A stretch of DNA of 64,000 bases, taken from Syntrophomonas sp. DTU019. Lineage in GTDB: Bacteria > Bacillota > Syntrophomonadia > Syntrophomonadales > Syntrophomonadaceae. Made by a program: the position numbers and the translations under genes. The stretch lies in contig CAJYDM010000001.1 in assembly GCA_913757435.1 (NCBI GenBank), positions 62,001 to 126,000 of the forward strand. The letters are read 5' to 3'. This document shows, in pieces, positions 17,569 to 26,612 of this stretch (the first letter of the stretch is position 1; every line of letters starts with the position of its first letter). The notes beneath the pieces are model-generated. The model worked only from the letters and a program-made list of their open reading frames with translations, searched no databases and was not told the DNA's origin.

Positions 17569-19794
17569 ATGCAGTCTTGGCATGGATTTGTAGGGGGCTG
17601 GTGGCAAAAAGAGATTGAGGTGCGGGATTTTATTCAGAAGAACTACCGACCTTACCAGGGCGATGCTTCCTTTTTGGAGGGTCCCAGCGAGAGGACCCGC
17701 ACATTGTGGAGCCACTGCCAGCGCTTGACCCGGGAGGAATACCAGCGCGGCGGGGTCTTTGACATAGACGTCCAGACCCCCATTACTATTAACAGTCATA
17801 AACCAGGCTACATCGACCGCGAGGCGGAGGTGATAGTGGGCCTGCAGACCGACCAGGCTCTAAAAAGGGCTATTCAGGTGTATGGAGGACTGCGGACCAG
17901 CATCAAGGCTTGTGAAGCCTATGGATATCATTTCAATCCGGAGATGTCGGATTTTTTTACCCATTATCTACGCACCCATAATGAAGGAGTGTTTTCCGCC
18001 TACACCTCCCAAATGCGTCTGGCCAGAAAGGTGGGCATTATTACCGGTCTTCCAGATGCTTATGGGCGCGGCCGTATTATTGGCGACTACCGCCGAGTGC
18101 CGCTCTATGGTGTAGAGCGCTTGATCGCCGCCAAGCAACACGATCTGCGCCGTTTAAGCAATGCCCTGGATATTGGCAGTATTGGCAGACGCGAAGAATT
18201 GTTTGACCAGATTCAAGCCCTTAAGGAAATGCAAGCCATGGCCTACGATTATGGTTATGATATTTCAGGTCCTGCGGGAACTGCCCAGGAAGCAGTGCAA
18301 TGGCTATACTTTGCCTATCTGGCTGCGGTCAAGGAACAGAATGGTGCCGCAATGAGCCTGGGACGCATTTCCACCTTCCTGGATATCTACCTGCAACGTG
18401 ACCTGGAACGGGGGCTGATTGACGAGCAACTAGCCCAGGAGTTGATCGACCAGTTGGTTATCAAACTGCGCCTGATACGCCATTTGCGTACCCCCGAATA
18501 CAATCAGCTGTTTGCCGGGGACCCCAACTGGATTACCGAAGCCCTGGGGGGCTGTGATGTAAACGGACGCCCGCTGGTTACCCGCACCAGTTACCGCATG
18601 CTGCAGACCTTATACAACCTGGGTCCCAGCCCGGAACCGAACCTGACCATACTGTGGTCGCACCTCTTGCCCCGCCCTTTTCTGGAATTCTGTGCTCAAG
18701 TCTCTATAGACACCAGCGCCCTGCAGTATGAGAATGACGACCTGATGCGGCCCCTCTATGGCGACGATTATGGCATCGCTTGCTGCGTTTCGGCCATGGC
18801 TATGGGTAAACAGACTCAGTTTTTCGGGGCTCGCTGTAATCTGGCCAAACTGCTGCTCTACGCCATCAACGGCGGCCGGGATGAGCTGAGTGGAGAACAG
18901 GTGGGAGTGGAGATGGAGGTCTACCCCGGAGAGATACTGGTATTCGATGAGGTGATGCGGCGCTTTACGATACAGATGCAATGGCTGGCAGAATTATATG
19001 TGCAGACCATGAACACCATTCATTACATGCATGACCGCTATTCCTACGAACGGGTGCAGATGGCCCTGCACGACAGCCGGGTGCACTATTTCATGTCCTT
19101 TGGCATTGCCGGCCTATCAGTAGTAGCTGACTCCCTCAGCGCTATACGCCATGCCCGGGTAAGGCCTGTAAGAGGCCCTTCGGGTCTCATCATAGATTTT
19201 GTGATTGAAGGTGATTATCCGAAGTTCGGGAACGATGACGACCGGGTTGACAGTATTGCTGTCGATGTGGTCAGAAATTTTACCGGGTATCTGAAACAAT
19301 ACCCCACTTACCGCCAGGCTGAACACACCCTTTCCATACTCACCATCACCTCCAATGTCATGTATGGAAAACATACCGGTTCCACTCCTGATGGGCGGAA
19401 AAAAGGAGAGCCATTGGCCCCAGGGGCCAACCCGCTGCACGGGCGGGAGGAACGCGGTGCCGTGGCAGCATGCAATTCAGTGGCAAAACTGCCCTATGAA
19501 GACGCCAGAGACGGTATATCCTTCACCTTTTCCATAGTACCTTCGGCTCTGGGGCGCGTCGGCCAGGAACAAATCAACAACCTTTTGGCACTTTTACAGG
19601 GTTACTTTGGCCAAGGAGGGCATCACATGAATGTTAATGTAGTGCGGGTGGAGACCCTCAAGGAGGCCATGGATCATCCAGAACGGTATCCCGACCTTAC
19701 CATCCGCGTCTCCGGGTATGCGGTACATTTTATAAAACTGACCCGCGAACAGCAGGAAGAGATCATCACTCGAACCTTTTACGGACGTATGTAA
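17569..19794 (+). CDS. pflB: Formate C-acetyltransferase (pyruvate formate-lyase)
   Basis: 741 aa glycyl radical enzyme, converts pyruvate and CoA to acetyl-CoA and formate. The adjacent active-site cysteines Cys405-Cys406 in [11 protein letters not shown] are specific to true PFL rather than dehydratase relatives. The radical Gly716 lies in RVSGYAVHF. Length and the C-terminus (TFYGRM) are typical. The ATG follows GGAGGTGGG. The activase gene pflA follows after 30 bases. Expected to work only without oxygen; formate production fits a fermentative or syntrophic anaerobe. Confidence 0.97.
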   Translation: MQSWHGFVGGWWQKEIEVRDFIQKNYRPYQGDASFLEGPSERTRTLWSHCQRLTREEYQRGGVFDIDVQTPITINSHKPGYIDREAEVIVGLQTDQALKRAIQVYGGLRTSIKACEAYGYHFNPEMSDFFTHYLRTHNEGVFSAYTSQMRLARKVGIITGLPDAYGRGRIIGDYRRVPLYGVERLIAAKQHDLRRLSNALDIGSIGRREELFDQIQALKEMQAMAYDYGYDISGPAGTAQEAVQWLYFAYLAAVKEQNGAAMSLGRISTFLDIYLQRDLERGLIDEQLAQELIDQLVIKLRLIRHLRTPEYNQLFAGDPNWITEALGGCDVNGRPLVTRTSYRMLQTLYNLGPSPEPNLTILWSHLLPRPFLEFCAQVSIDTSALQYENDDLMRPLYGDDYGIACCVSAMAMGKQTQFFGARCNLAKLLLYAINGGRDELSGEQVGVEMEVYPGEILVFDEVMRRFTIQMQWLAELYVQTMNTIHYMHDRYSYERVQMALHDSRVHYFMSFGIAGLSVVADSLSAIRHARVRPVRGPSGLIIDFVIEGDYPKFGNDDDRVDSIAVDVVRNFTGYLKQYPTYRQAEHTLSILTITSNVMYGKHTGSTPDGRKKGEPLAPGANPLHGREERGAVAACNSVAKLPYEDARDGISFTFSIVPSALGRVGQEQINNLLALLQGYFGQGGHHMNVNVVRVETLKEAMDHPERYPDLTIRVSGYAVHFIKLTREQQEEIITRTFYGRM

Positions 19795-19824
19795 AGATCC
19801 AGGTTACTTTTGAGGAGAGCTATT

Positions 19825-20565
19825 ATGCGTGGCCGTATTCATTCCATAGATTCCTTTTCCACCCTGGACGGTCCGGGCATTCGCATGGTGGTCTTCCTGC
19901 AGGGCTGTAATCTGCGCTGTAAATACTGTCAAAACCCGGATACCTGGGATGCCCATTCCCAACCGGCTCTGTCCTGTTCAGTCGAGGAAGTGATGACCTT
20001 GCTGCGCAGGGGTATGGGTTATTACGCAGCCTCTGGCGGGGGCTTGACCTTTTCCGGGGGAGAACCCCTTCTGCAGCACTGCTTTGTGCGGGAAATGTTC
20101 CAGCGCTGTCATCACGAAGGAATCCACACCGCCCTGGATACCTCCCTTTATGTGCCTCCTGACCGGGTAAAGGATGTGCTTCCCTTCACTGACCTGTTCC
20201 TGGCGGACATCAAGCATATCGACAGCAGACAAAGCCAATTATTGACCGGACAGCATAATACTCTGAACCTTTCCAACCTCCGGGCTGTCGACGCCGCCGG
20301 CGCAAACCTATGGATCCGCTATGTAGTAGTTCCAGGCTACACCGATGCTGCCGAGGATATAAAGGCCCTGGCCAATTTCCTGGCCACCCTCAACAACCTG
20401 AGCAGGATTGAGCTGCTGGCCTATCATACCCTGGGAGTACACAAATGGGAACTCTTGAACCTGAAATATCATTTGGAATCGGTGCAGCCTCCTGAGCTTG
20501 AGGAAATGGTGCGCCTGCAGGAGATGGTGGCGGCCATTACTGGCAAACCGGTTTTCGTCTCTTAA
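19825..20565 (+). CDS. pflA: Pyruvate formate-lyase-activating enzyme (radical SAM)
   Basis: 246 aa. Generates the glycyl radical on PflB using S-adenosylmethionine and a [4Fe-4S] cluster. The cluster motif is C28-x3-C32-x2-C35 in QGCNLRCKYCQNP; the SAM-binding GGE motif is in LTFSGGEPLLQ. DSFSTLDGPGIRMVVFLQG is the usual activase N-terminus. ATG 19825 is chosen because GAGGAGAG precedes it; an in-frame upstream ATG-equivalent would lie in the intergenic stretch. Co-transcribed with pflB. Confidence 0.97.
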   Translation: MRGRIHSIDSFSTLDGPGIRMVVFLQGCNLRCKYCQNPDTWDAHSQPALSCSVEEVMTLLRRGMGYYAASGGGLTFSGGEPLLQHCFVREMFQRCHHEGIHTALDTSLYVPPDRVKDVLPFTDLFLADIKHIDSRQSQLLTGQHNTLNLSNLRAVDAAGANLWIRYVVVPGYTDAAEDIKALANFLATLNNLSRIELLAYHTLGVHKWELLNLKYHLESVQPPELEEMVRLQEMVAAITGKPVFVS

Positions 20566-20714
20566 CAAATCTGGCTAAAATGCTGAATGGCTCACCAAAT
20601 AATAGCGCGTCAATACGGTTAGGTACATCTAATGAGCATCCTTACGGTTTTGGCTTCAAATAGGTATTATTTAACCGTTTTCTTCGCAGGCTATGGTTGA
20701 AAGGAGGTATGGGG

Positions 20715-20834
20715 ATGGCTAAAAAGGGCAAATCGGATAAAACCATCGATCAAGGCAACTTCACCTCATCCCACGGTGAAAACGTAATGCCGTCTGATAA
20801 TAAGAAAGCATCCAAGAAATCAAAAAAATCCTAA
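20715..20834 (+). CDS. Tiny Lys/Ser-rich protein
   Basis: 39 codons from ATG 20715, which follows AAAGGAGGT at a good distance. The peptide is MAKKGKSDKTIDQGNF... and ends KKASKKSKKS; 12 of 39 residues are Lys. No family recognised; the charge suggests a nucleic-acid-binding or spore-type small protein. It lies 149 bases after pflA and 120 bases before an intrinsic terminator, so it may be the last gene of that transcript or have its own promoter. Confidence 0.6.
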   Translation: MAKKGKSDKTIDQGNFTSSHGENVMPSDNKKASKKSKKS

Positions 20835-20836
20835 CC

Positions 20837-20893
20837 GGGGACGGAGTTGTTGACAACATTTTGTCAGGGGGACAGAGTTGTTGACAACATTTG
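20837..20893 (+). repeat. Tandem copies of a GAGTTGTTGACAACATT repeat
   Basis: The unit GGGACGGAGTTGTTGACAAC (ending ATTTT) at 20837-20862 is repeated with one change (GGACAGAG) at 20868-20893. Each unit has an imperfect GTTGT-TGACAAC palindrome. Such GGGGACAG..GACAAC strings are often REP-like dispersed units in Clostridia; here only the pair is seen. Confidence 0.6.
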
Positions 20894-20956
20894 GCGCTGA
20901 GACTCGTTGTTACTGAGACGGTTGTTATTAACAAGAGAAGAGATTAAAGGGCAATG

Positions 20957-20986
20957 CAGCCGGGCCAAAGGGTCTGGCTGTTTTTT
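20957..20986 (+). terminator. Intrinsic terminator
   Basis: CAGCC...GGCTG stem (20957-20961 with 20976-20980, extended inward by GGGCC/GGGTCT) followed by six T (20981-20986). Confidence 0.85.
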
Positions 20987-21087
20987 ACCTTTAACCCGGG
21001 ATCTGCTATGGAAAGGAACCCTTGTATATTGCGGATCAGACCTTTATAATATGAATGGTGCAGCAAGGCTCAGGCACATTATCATCT

Positions 21088-21163
21088 GGGGGCGTGGCTC
21101 AGCTGGGAGAGCACCTCGTTCGCAACGAGGGGGTCAGGGGTTCGAATCCCCTCGTCTCCACCA
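21088..21163 (+). tRNA. tRNA-Ala (anticodon CGC)
   Basis: 76 bases, CCA encoded. The acceptor GGGGGCG pairs with CGTCTCC and includes the G3-U70 wobble, the alanine identity element. The D arm is GCTCAGCTGGGAGAGC. The anticodon arm CCTCG-TTCGCAA-CGAGG reads CGC. The T arm GGGG-TTCGAAT-CCCC is standard. Confidence 0.97.
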
Positions 21164-21179
21164 AAATGATAAGTAAAAC

Positions 21180-21213
21180 GGGGTTGTTGATATTAATCAA
21201 CAACCCCATTTAA
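21180..21213 (+). terminator. Terminator after tRNA-Ala
   Basis: GGGGTTGTTGAT / ATCAACAACCCC, 12 bp perfect stem (21180-21191 with 21196-21207) followed by ATTTAA. The T run is short. Confidence 0.7.
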
Positions 21214-21356
21214 CTCGTCCGGCTTAATGTGCGGTCATGGCCGGGCCTATCGCGCTTTCAGTCGCAAAAGTGCTGTCAGTACAAATCTACGACGGGGTAA
21301 AAGTGGTCTCAATAATCATTAAAAAATCGTATTGGCTGACCTAGATGGGTTTGTAA

Positions 21357-21812
21357 CTATCGGACTCTTCCCAGGATTTTACTGTACTCCTGTTTATCAA
21401 CGGATTTTTGTTTGCAGGTGCTGCAATAATAATCAGGATTATTATCGGTGAGTCTTCGGATCTTTTTATGTTCTTCTACACAATACTTGCAGTACAGTTC
21501 AGTCGGACCCATCTCAGGATCGTAATACGCAAAACCTCGATATATCTGTAAGCCGTTGGCAGCGGCTACGTCCAGATCCGCTAGTTTCAATTGGTCTATT
21601 TCCATTTTTAGGTTCTTATTTTTGTATACCAACAAGCTTATAGCAAGCAGTGACAACAATAAAACTAGAGCTAGGTTATAACTGCTAACTTTCAAACCGA
21701 TTAAATATAGCTTAACGGGTGGAATCAGTATTAAAAGCAATCCAATTATTGGTAGTATTACTTTGGAATCCCAAACAGGAAGCCATATACGTTCCCTAAT
21801 GAACTCTTTCAT
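21357..21812 (-). CDS. Membrane protein with C-terminal zinc ribbon
   Basis: 151 aa from ATG 21812, chosen because AGGTGATC lies just upstream. Two hydrophobic helices (VILPIIGLLLILIPPVKLYL and YNLALVLLLSLLAISLLVY) are followed by a charged helix (KNLKMEIDQLKL) and a C-terminal C-x2-C ... C-x2-C zinc-ribbon pattern (YCKYC, YYCSTCKQ). No named family is recognised. It stands alone. It may sense or recruit a cytoplasmic partner at the membrane, but that is a guess. Confidence 0.7.
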   Translation of the reverse strand: MKEFIRERIWLPVWDSKVILPIIGLLLILIPPVKLYLIGLKVSSYNLALVLLLSLLAISLLVYKNKNLKMEIDQLKLADLDVAAANGLQIYRGFAYYDPEMGPTELYCKYCVEEHKKIRRLTDNNPDYYCSTCKQKSVDKQEYSKILGRVR

Positions 21813-22002
21813 AATGATCACCTCATAAACCTGGTTCACTTCCTACCTTTAACTGCTCGCAACTGTTACCAGTATATGGACTTATTTCCTTTTATTATTT
21901 TAATACGAAGTTATATTCTTGCCAATTTCCATCTAACATTTTTAGCGAAAAAGCCAAATACTGGTAGTATTTGTACTGACTCATTACAGGCCGTAGTTCT
22001 TT

Positions 22003-22227
22003 ATCATGCTTATGAGTTTGGCTTTCACCATCTTTTCACCTATCAGTTCCCTGAAGCGCATTGATTTGGTTCTGCCCTGGGCTGCGCAGTTTTTCCATTT
22101 CTTCCGCTGTTTTTAATTGACTCTCCAGGAGGTCGGTGTAGAAATTTTCGAACCTGGCCAACTTGGTGATAGCCTCTCCGATTCTCTGGACTACTGTTCC
22201 CAAGAAAAATTGGGAAACCCACCTCAT
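22003..22227 (-). pseudogene. Degraded copy of the phage-like gene at 25969-26247
   Basis: Bases 22003-22180 align with 25988-26164 at high nucleotide identity; both are on the minus strand. This copy has one extra G (CTGGGC versus TTGGC near 22080), which shifts the frame. The reading frame EAITKLARFENFYTDLLESQ is followed by the wrong frame, while RFRELIGEKMVKA continues in another. The 5' part (before about 22180) is unrelated to the intact copy. It is therefore a broken paralogue. Confidence 0.75.
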
Positions 22228-22363
22228 GCCCTCTCATCATCATGATCAAACAGCCAGCGGTGTCTCCATTCTTTACCTTATTTTGTATACAATTGTGAGT
22301 AAATGGACTTATAATATTATGGTAAAATACTTTTAGGTTAACAGTTGAAAGGGAGGTAGAACT

Positions 22364-23350
22364 ATGAAACGAATGGGTAAGCTCTTATTGGTTTTGTGTC
22401 TGGTTGTTTCATTAATGGCGATGGGCCTGACGGGGTGTACACAAACTAAAAGCCCTGCTGACCAGCCAGCTGCCGAAAAGAAATTCATTAACATTGCGAC
22501 GGGCGGCACCGCTGGAACTTACTATCCCCTGGGTGGAGCTATGGCGGAAATTCTTAACCAGAATATCCCTGGTGTGAATGCTACCGCACAATCTACCGGT
22601 GCGTCTGCTGCCAATATAAATATGCTGGCCGGCGGTAGTGTTGACCTGGCTTTGGTGCAAAATGATGTAGCCTATTACGCGATTAACGGAATCGAATTGT
22701 TTAAAGATAAGAAGGTGGAAGGCCTGCAGGCAATTTCCACGTTGTATCCGGAAACCTGCCAGATTATTGCTTTGACCAAGTCAGGCATCAAAAGCGTAGC
22801 CGATTTTAAGGGCAAGAAGATAGCAGTTGGAGCTGCTGGCAGCGGCGTTGAAGCCAATACCCGCCAGATTTTGGCTGCTCATGGTCTTACATATGACGAC
22901 ATCAATGCTCAGTATTTATCCTTCGCCGAAGCGGCCAATGGGTTGAAAGATGGCAACATTGATGCTGCTTTTGTAACTGCAGGTCATCCCACTGCTGCCA
23001 TTCAGGACCTTGCCGCCCAGCATGAAATCACCTTGATCCCCATATCCGATGAAATCGCCGACAAATTAATTGCTCAATATCCTTACTATACTAAAGTTAC
23101 TATCCCGGCCGACACCTATTCCAGCCAGAAGGCAGATACTCAGGCATTGGCCGTTAAAGCTATGTTGATCGTCTCTAGCAAAATGGACGAAGAAACTGCA
23201 TATAACATTACCAAGTCGATTTATTCGAATTTGGATAAACTGGCAGCCACTCATACGGTCGGTAAGCTGATAACTGTCGAATCGGCTAGTGATGGCCTGT
23301 CAATACCTGTTCATCCGGGTGCAGCCAAATTCTTTAATGAAAAAAAATAG
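22364..23350 (+). CDS. TRAP transporter solute receptor, TAXI family
   Basis: 328 aa lipoprotein. Signal peptide with lipobox LTGC (Cys25) and a short linker. The mature part starts INIATGGTAGTYYPLGGAMAEIL, which is the TAXI family's first strand and loop, then AQSTGASAANINMLAGGSVDLALVQNDVA. TAXI receptors capture carboxylates or related small anions for uptake driven by an ion gradient. First gene of a three-gene operon; GAAAGGGAGGT precedes the ATG. The substrate cannot be read from sequence. Confidence 0.93.
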   Translation: MKRMGKLLLVLCLVVSLMAMGLTGCTQTKSPADQPAAEKKFINIATGGTAGTYYPLGGAMAEILNQNIPGVNATAQSTGASAANINMLAGGSVDLALVQNDVAYYAINGIELFKDKKVEGLQAISTLYPETCQIIALTKSGIKSVADFKGKKIAVGAAGSGVEANTRQILAAHGLTYDDINAQYLSFAEAANGLKDGNIDAAFVTAGHPTAAIQDLAAQHEITLIPISDEIADKLIAQYPYYTKVTIPADTYSSQKADTQALAVKAMLIVSSKMDEETAYNITKSIYSNLDKLAATHTVGKLITVESASDGLSIPVHPGAAKFFNEKK

Positions 23351-23364
23351 GTAGTTGATATCTG

Positions 23365-23883
23365 TTGAGTCCTTTTACCAAATCCCGGAGAAATGCGCTG
23401 ATATGGATTATGATACTGGGTTTGGGAGCGGGCCTGTTCTGGCCCCTCCCCACACTGGTTATACGCCAACCTGATTCCGACCATCAGTTGCTGATCCCAC
23501 TGCTGCAGAATAAAGGATTTTCCCTCTATTTTCTACACTCGGTACAGAAAACCCCGGTGCGGGAAAACTACATTCTTGCACCGGGGAATAAACTGCGCCT
23601 GATATCTACTGACTATCAGTCATACGGCGTAGGTTTGCCTTTTCTGCCCGAGGAGGGAGTCTTGATAAACGATGATGGGATATTCCGATTGACAGGAATA
23701 AATCGTCTATATGACAAGATCGATATGGGGTTTATGCCCCTGGCTGATCATGCCTTGCTTTATGGAAGTAAGCGTTATGAGTTCGACCGATACTTTGATG
23801 AGGGTTCCCTGCTACAGATAACCGTAAAGGGTTATTCCCCTTTTTTATTGCTATGGCGGATGCTTGAAGGAGGAAGAGTGTGA
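23365..23883 (+). CDS. DUF1850 protein of the TAXI-TRAP operon
   Basis: 172 aa. One N-terminal membrane segment (ALIWIMILGLGAGLFW), then a beta-rich region with FSLYFLHSVQKTPVRENY and TDYQSYGVGLPFLPEEG, hallmarks of DUF1850. This family occurs almost only between TAXI receptors and fused TRAP permeases, so it is presumed to be an accessory subunit. The start is TTG 23365 with a poor ribosome site; coupling to the receptor gene 14 bases upstream may suffice. It overlaps the permease by four bases (GTGA). Confidence 0.88.
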   Translation: MSPFTKSRRNALIWIMILGLGAGLFWPLPTLVIRQPDSDHQLLIPLLQNKGFSLYFLHSVQKTPVRENYILAPGNKLRLISTDYQSYGVGLPFLPEEGVLINDDGIFRLTGINRLYDKIDMGFMPLADHALLYGSKRYEFDRYFDEGSLLQITVKGYSPFLLLWRMLEGGRV

Positions 23884-25853
23884 AAGAACAGGAACACCGT
23901 CCCGAACATCATAGTGTAAACCTTAAAGAGTTTATGGCTCAGTATGATCGTGAGTCAGATTATGTGCGCTATAAAGGAGTTAGTAGATGGGTGGTGGCTG
24001 TCATTGCCATCTGCTTTTCCCTTTTTCAGCTTTACACCGCCACTTTTGGTGTCTTTGATGCGCATATTCAACGGGCGGTGCACCTATCATTCGCGATGGC
24101 CCTGGTCTTTCTCCTTTTTCCATTACGAAAATCCTGGTCCGGCGATGGTATTCACCCGGTGGACGCTGTCATAGCCCTTATTGCGGTAGCCATGCCTTTA
24201 TATGTGGTCATCTTTTACAAAGATTTGGTGATGAGGGCCGCTTTATCCACGCCTCTGGATACCTTGATAGGGGCTATCGGGGTCTTGCTGGTGCTTGAAG
24301 CCGCCCGCAGAGTGGTGGGTTGGCCTATTGTGATCGTAGCTCTGGTGTTTCTCGCCTATGCCTTTGCAGGGCCAAATATTCCGGGTGCTTTCGCCCACCG
24401 CGGGGTTTCATTAACAATGCTGGTAGGCCACCTATACTACACCACCGAAGGGGTTTTTGGCATTCCCCTGGGGGTTTCAGCTACCTTCATTTTTTTGTTT
24501 ATCCTATTCGGTGCGTATTTAGAGAAATCAGGTCTGGGAAAGCTGTTCATCGATCTGGCCAACTCAATTGCCGGTTGGGCTTCAGGTGGCCCGGCCAAAG
24601 TAGCAGTGATATCCAGTGGTCTGATGGGCACCATCTCGGGTAGCTCAGTAGCCAATGTAGCTGGCACCGGCAGCTTCACCATCCCTATGATGAAAAAACT
24701 CGGCTATCGGCCCGAATTCGCCGGCGCGGTCGAAGCCGCAGCTTCAACCGGTGGCCAGTTAATGCCTCCTATAATGGGTGCGGCTGCTTTTTTGATGGCA
24801 GAGTTTGTAGGCGTTCCCTATATAAGTGTTGCCAAAGCAGCTGCTATCCCCGCGTTGCTTTATTTTACCGGCGTCATGCTGTGCGTGCATCTGGAAGCTA
24901 AAAAGACGGGCTTAAGGGGCCTATCTGTTGAGGAGCTCCCCAAAGTAGGCGCTATACTGAAAGAAAAAGGCCACTTAATGCTGCCCTTAATAGTTATCAT
25001 ATATTTGCTGGTTTCCGGCTACACTCCTATGCGAGCGGCGCTATGGGCAATTGTATTGACCGTGCTAGCTTCCCTCTTGCGCTCTTCCACCCGCATGTCG
25101 CTTAAGGATATTGTCAAAGGACTGGAAGACGGTGCCAGGTCAGCTCTGGGGGTGATTATCGCCTGTGCCACTGCCGGCATTATTATCGGTGTAGTGACCA
25201 AGACCGGACTGGGGCTCAAACTGGGTTCGGTGCTCATTCAACTGGCCGGAGGCAAACTGCTCCCCACTATGATGTTCACCATGATAACATCAATAATCCT
25301 GGGTATGGGAGTACCGACCACCGCCAATTATGTCATAACCTCAACCATAGCAGCCCCAACCATCATTCAATTAGGGGTTCCGGTATTGGCAGCGCATATG
25401 TTTGTCTTTTATTTCGGTATCATCGCAGATGTGACGCCCCCGGTCGCATTGGCCGCTTTCGCGGGATCAGGAATAGCCAACAGTGATCCGTTGAAAACCG
25501 GGGTGCAGGCATCCAAACTCGCCATAGCTGCATTCCTGATTCCTTACATCTTTGTACTTTCACCTGCTTTGCTGATGATCAATACCACGGTGGCGCAGGT
25601 ACTACTTATTATTACTACTTCCACGATTGGAATGATCGGTGTGGCCGCAGCCGTTTCCAACTATTTTATGATTAAAACCAGCTGGCTGGAACGCCTCTTA
25701 TTTCTTATAGGAGGCCTTATGATGATAGACCCCAATCACCTGACCGATTTGTTGGGTGTAGGCATATTGGCAACCGCCATCATAATCCAGTTCATCCGCA
25801 AGCGGTCGTCGACCCCATCAGAGCGTGATGGCTATGAGCAGGATACGGCCTAG
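23880..25853 (+). CDS. TRAP transporter fused permease (4TM/12TM)
   Basis: 657 aa, highly hydrophobic, uniting the small DctQ-like and large DctM-like permease parts as usual in TAXI systems. GTISGSSVANVAGTGSFTIP and STGGQLMPPIMGAAAFLMAEF are the conserved DctM-type ion-binding regions, repeated in inverted-topology form at GMGVPTTANYVITSTIAAP and FGIIADVTPPVALAAFAGSGIA. The GTG start overlaps the DUF1850 stop and has GGAGGAAGA upstream. Works with the receptor and DUF1850 protein for solute uptake. Confidence 0.95.
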   Translation: MKEQEHRPEHHSVNLKEFMAQYDRESDYVRYKGVSRWVVAVIAICFSLFQLYTATFGVFDAHIQRAVHLSFAMALVFLLFPLRKSWSGDGIHPVDAVIALIAVAMPLYVVIFYKDLVMRAALSTPLDTLIGAIGVLLVLEAARRVVGWPIVIVALVFLAYAFAGPNIPGAFAHRGVSLTMLVGHLYYTTEGVFGIPLGVSATFIFLFILFGAYLEKSGLGKLFIDLANSIAGWASGGPAKVAVISSGLMGTISGSSVANVAGTGSFTIPMMKKLGYRPEFAGAVEAAASTGGQLMPPIMGAAAFLMAEFVGVPYISVAKAAAIPALLYFTGVMLCVHLEAKKTGLRGLSVEELPKVGAILKEKGHLMLPLIVIIYLLVSGYTPMRAALWAIVLTVLASLLRSSTRMSLKDIVKGLEDGARSALGVIIACATAGIIIGVVTKTGLGLKLGSVLIQLAGGKLLPTMMFTMITSIILGMGVPTTANYVITSTIAAPTIIQLGVPVLAAHMFVFYFGIIADVTPPVALAAFAGSGIANSDPLKTGVQASKLAIAAFLIPYIFVLSPALLMINTTVAQVLLIITTSTIGMIGVAAAVSNYFMIKTSWLERLLFLIGGLMMIDPNHLTDLLGVGILATAIIIQFIRKRSSTPSERDGYEQDTA

Positions 25854-25968
25854 TAATATTTTGTAAGCAGGAAAAGTTGTGGTAGGCCCAATCATCAGCT
25901 TTTTATCCCATAGTGAGGGTTTTATCAGCAGGGTGGCTGTATGCCATCGATCGAATCTCATGCCATTG

Positions 25969-26247
25969 CTATAGACCATAAGTCTTAATCATGCTTATGA
26001 GGTTGGCCTTCACCATCTTTTCACCCATCAGTTCCCTGAAGCGCACTGATTTGGTTTTTCCTTGGCCGCGCAGTTTTTCCATTTCTTCCGGTATTTTTAT
26101 TTGACTCTCCAGAAGCTCGGTGTAGAAATTTTCAAACCTGGCCAACCTGGTGATAGCCTCGCCGAAATATCCGTTGATGCCATGCTGAATGTTGGTATCA
26201 TCCACAACATAAGACCCATCATCTATTACTCTGGTCAACCTATCCAA
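25969..26247 (-). CDS. Small phage-type protein of unknown function
   Basis: 92 aa: begins MDRLTRVIDDGSYVV, with GEAITRLARFENFYTELLESQ and KMVKANLISMIKTYGL. The plan resembles short proteins encoded in Clostridia prophages and conjugative elements (a 'DxxNRLxxxE' type N-terminus then a coiled helix). A GAAATGATTTGGATAGG stretch gives a poor ribosome site, so expression is uncertain. A frameshifted copy lies at 22003-22227, on the other side of the TRAP operon. Confidence 0.6.
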   Translation of the reverse strand: MDRLTRVIDDGSYVVDDTNIQHGINGYFGEAITRLARFENFYTELLESQIKIPEEMEKLRGQGKTKSVRFRELMGEKMVKANLISMIKTYGL

Positions 26248-26612
26248 ATCATTTCACCCCCTATTTATCAACCGTTAGACTCCACAAGCCATCTAAAACT
26301 CAATTTCATCCAGGAATTTACCCACCTCTTAGGGGTATCTGGCTTTATCCTTCTTTTCCTGACTTCCGGTCTTTTTTACAGCTGGGATTAAAGACTCTAG
26401 TGCCCTGGCGGTTTCCAATTCTGTCCCCCCGGTAAACTTGAATCTGTGCGAGAAGGTCATGCCAACCGCATAATACTTTATTATAGCACAGCGGTTTTTC
26501 CCGGTTCTCTTGAGCCTGAGTGATCATGAAGTGTTTTTCCCGGTTATGGGTGTCAAATATAAAGTGAACTCAATACCTATATTCCAGGGGAACAACAAAT
26601 CAAGGGGGGTTT
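26248..26612. other. Intergenic, no gene recognised
   Basis: Short frames exist on both strands but lack ribosome sites or protein-like composition. The right part carries the leader of the next gene, with CAAGGGGGG as its ribosome site near 26602. Confidence 0.5.

Noticed and set aside
22043-22249. 68-codon minus frame in the region of the broken phage-like gene
   Set aside because: It is the shifted frame of the pseudogene copy.
26345-26527. 60-codon minus frame in the 26.3 kb gap
   Set aside because: Random-looking composition, no ribosome site, no neighbours to support it.
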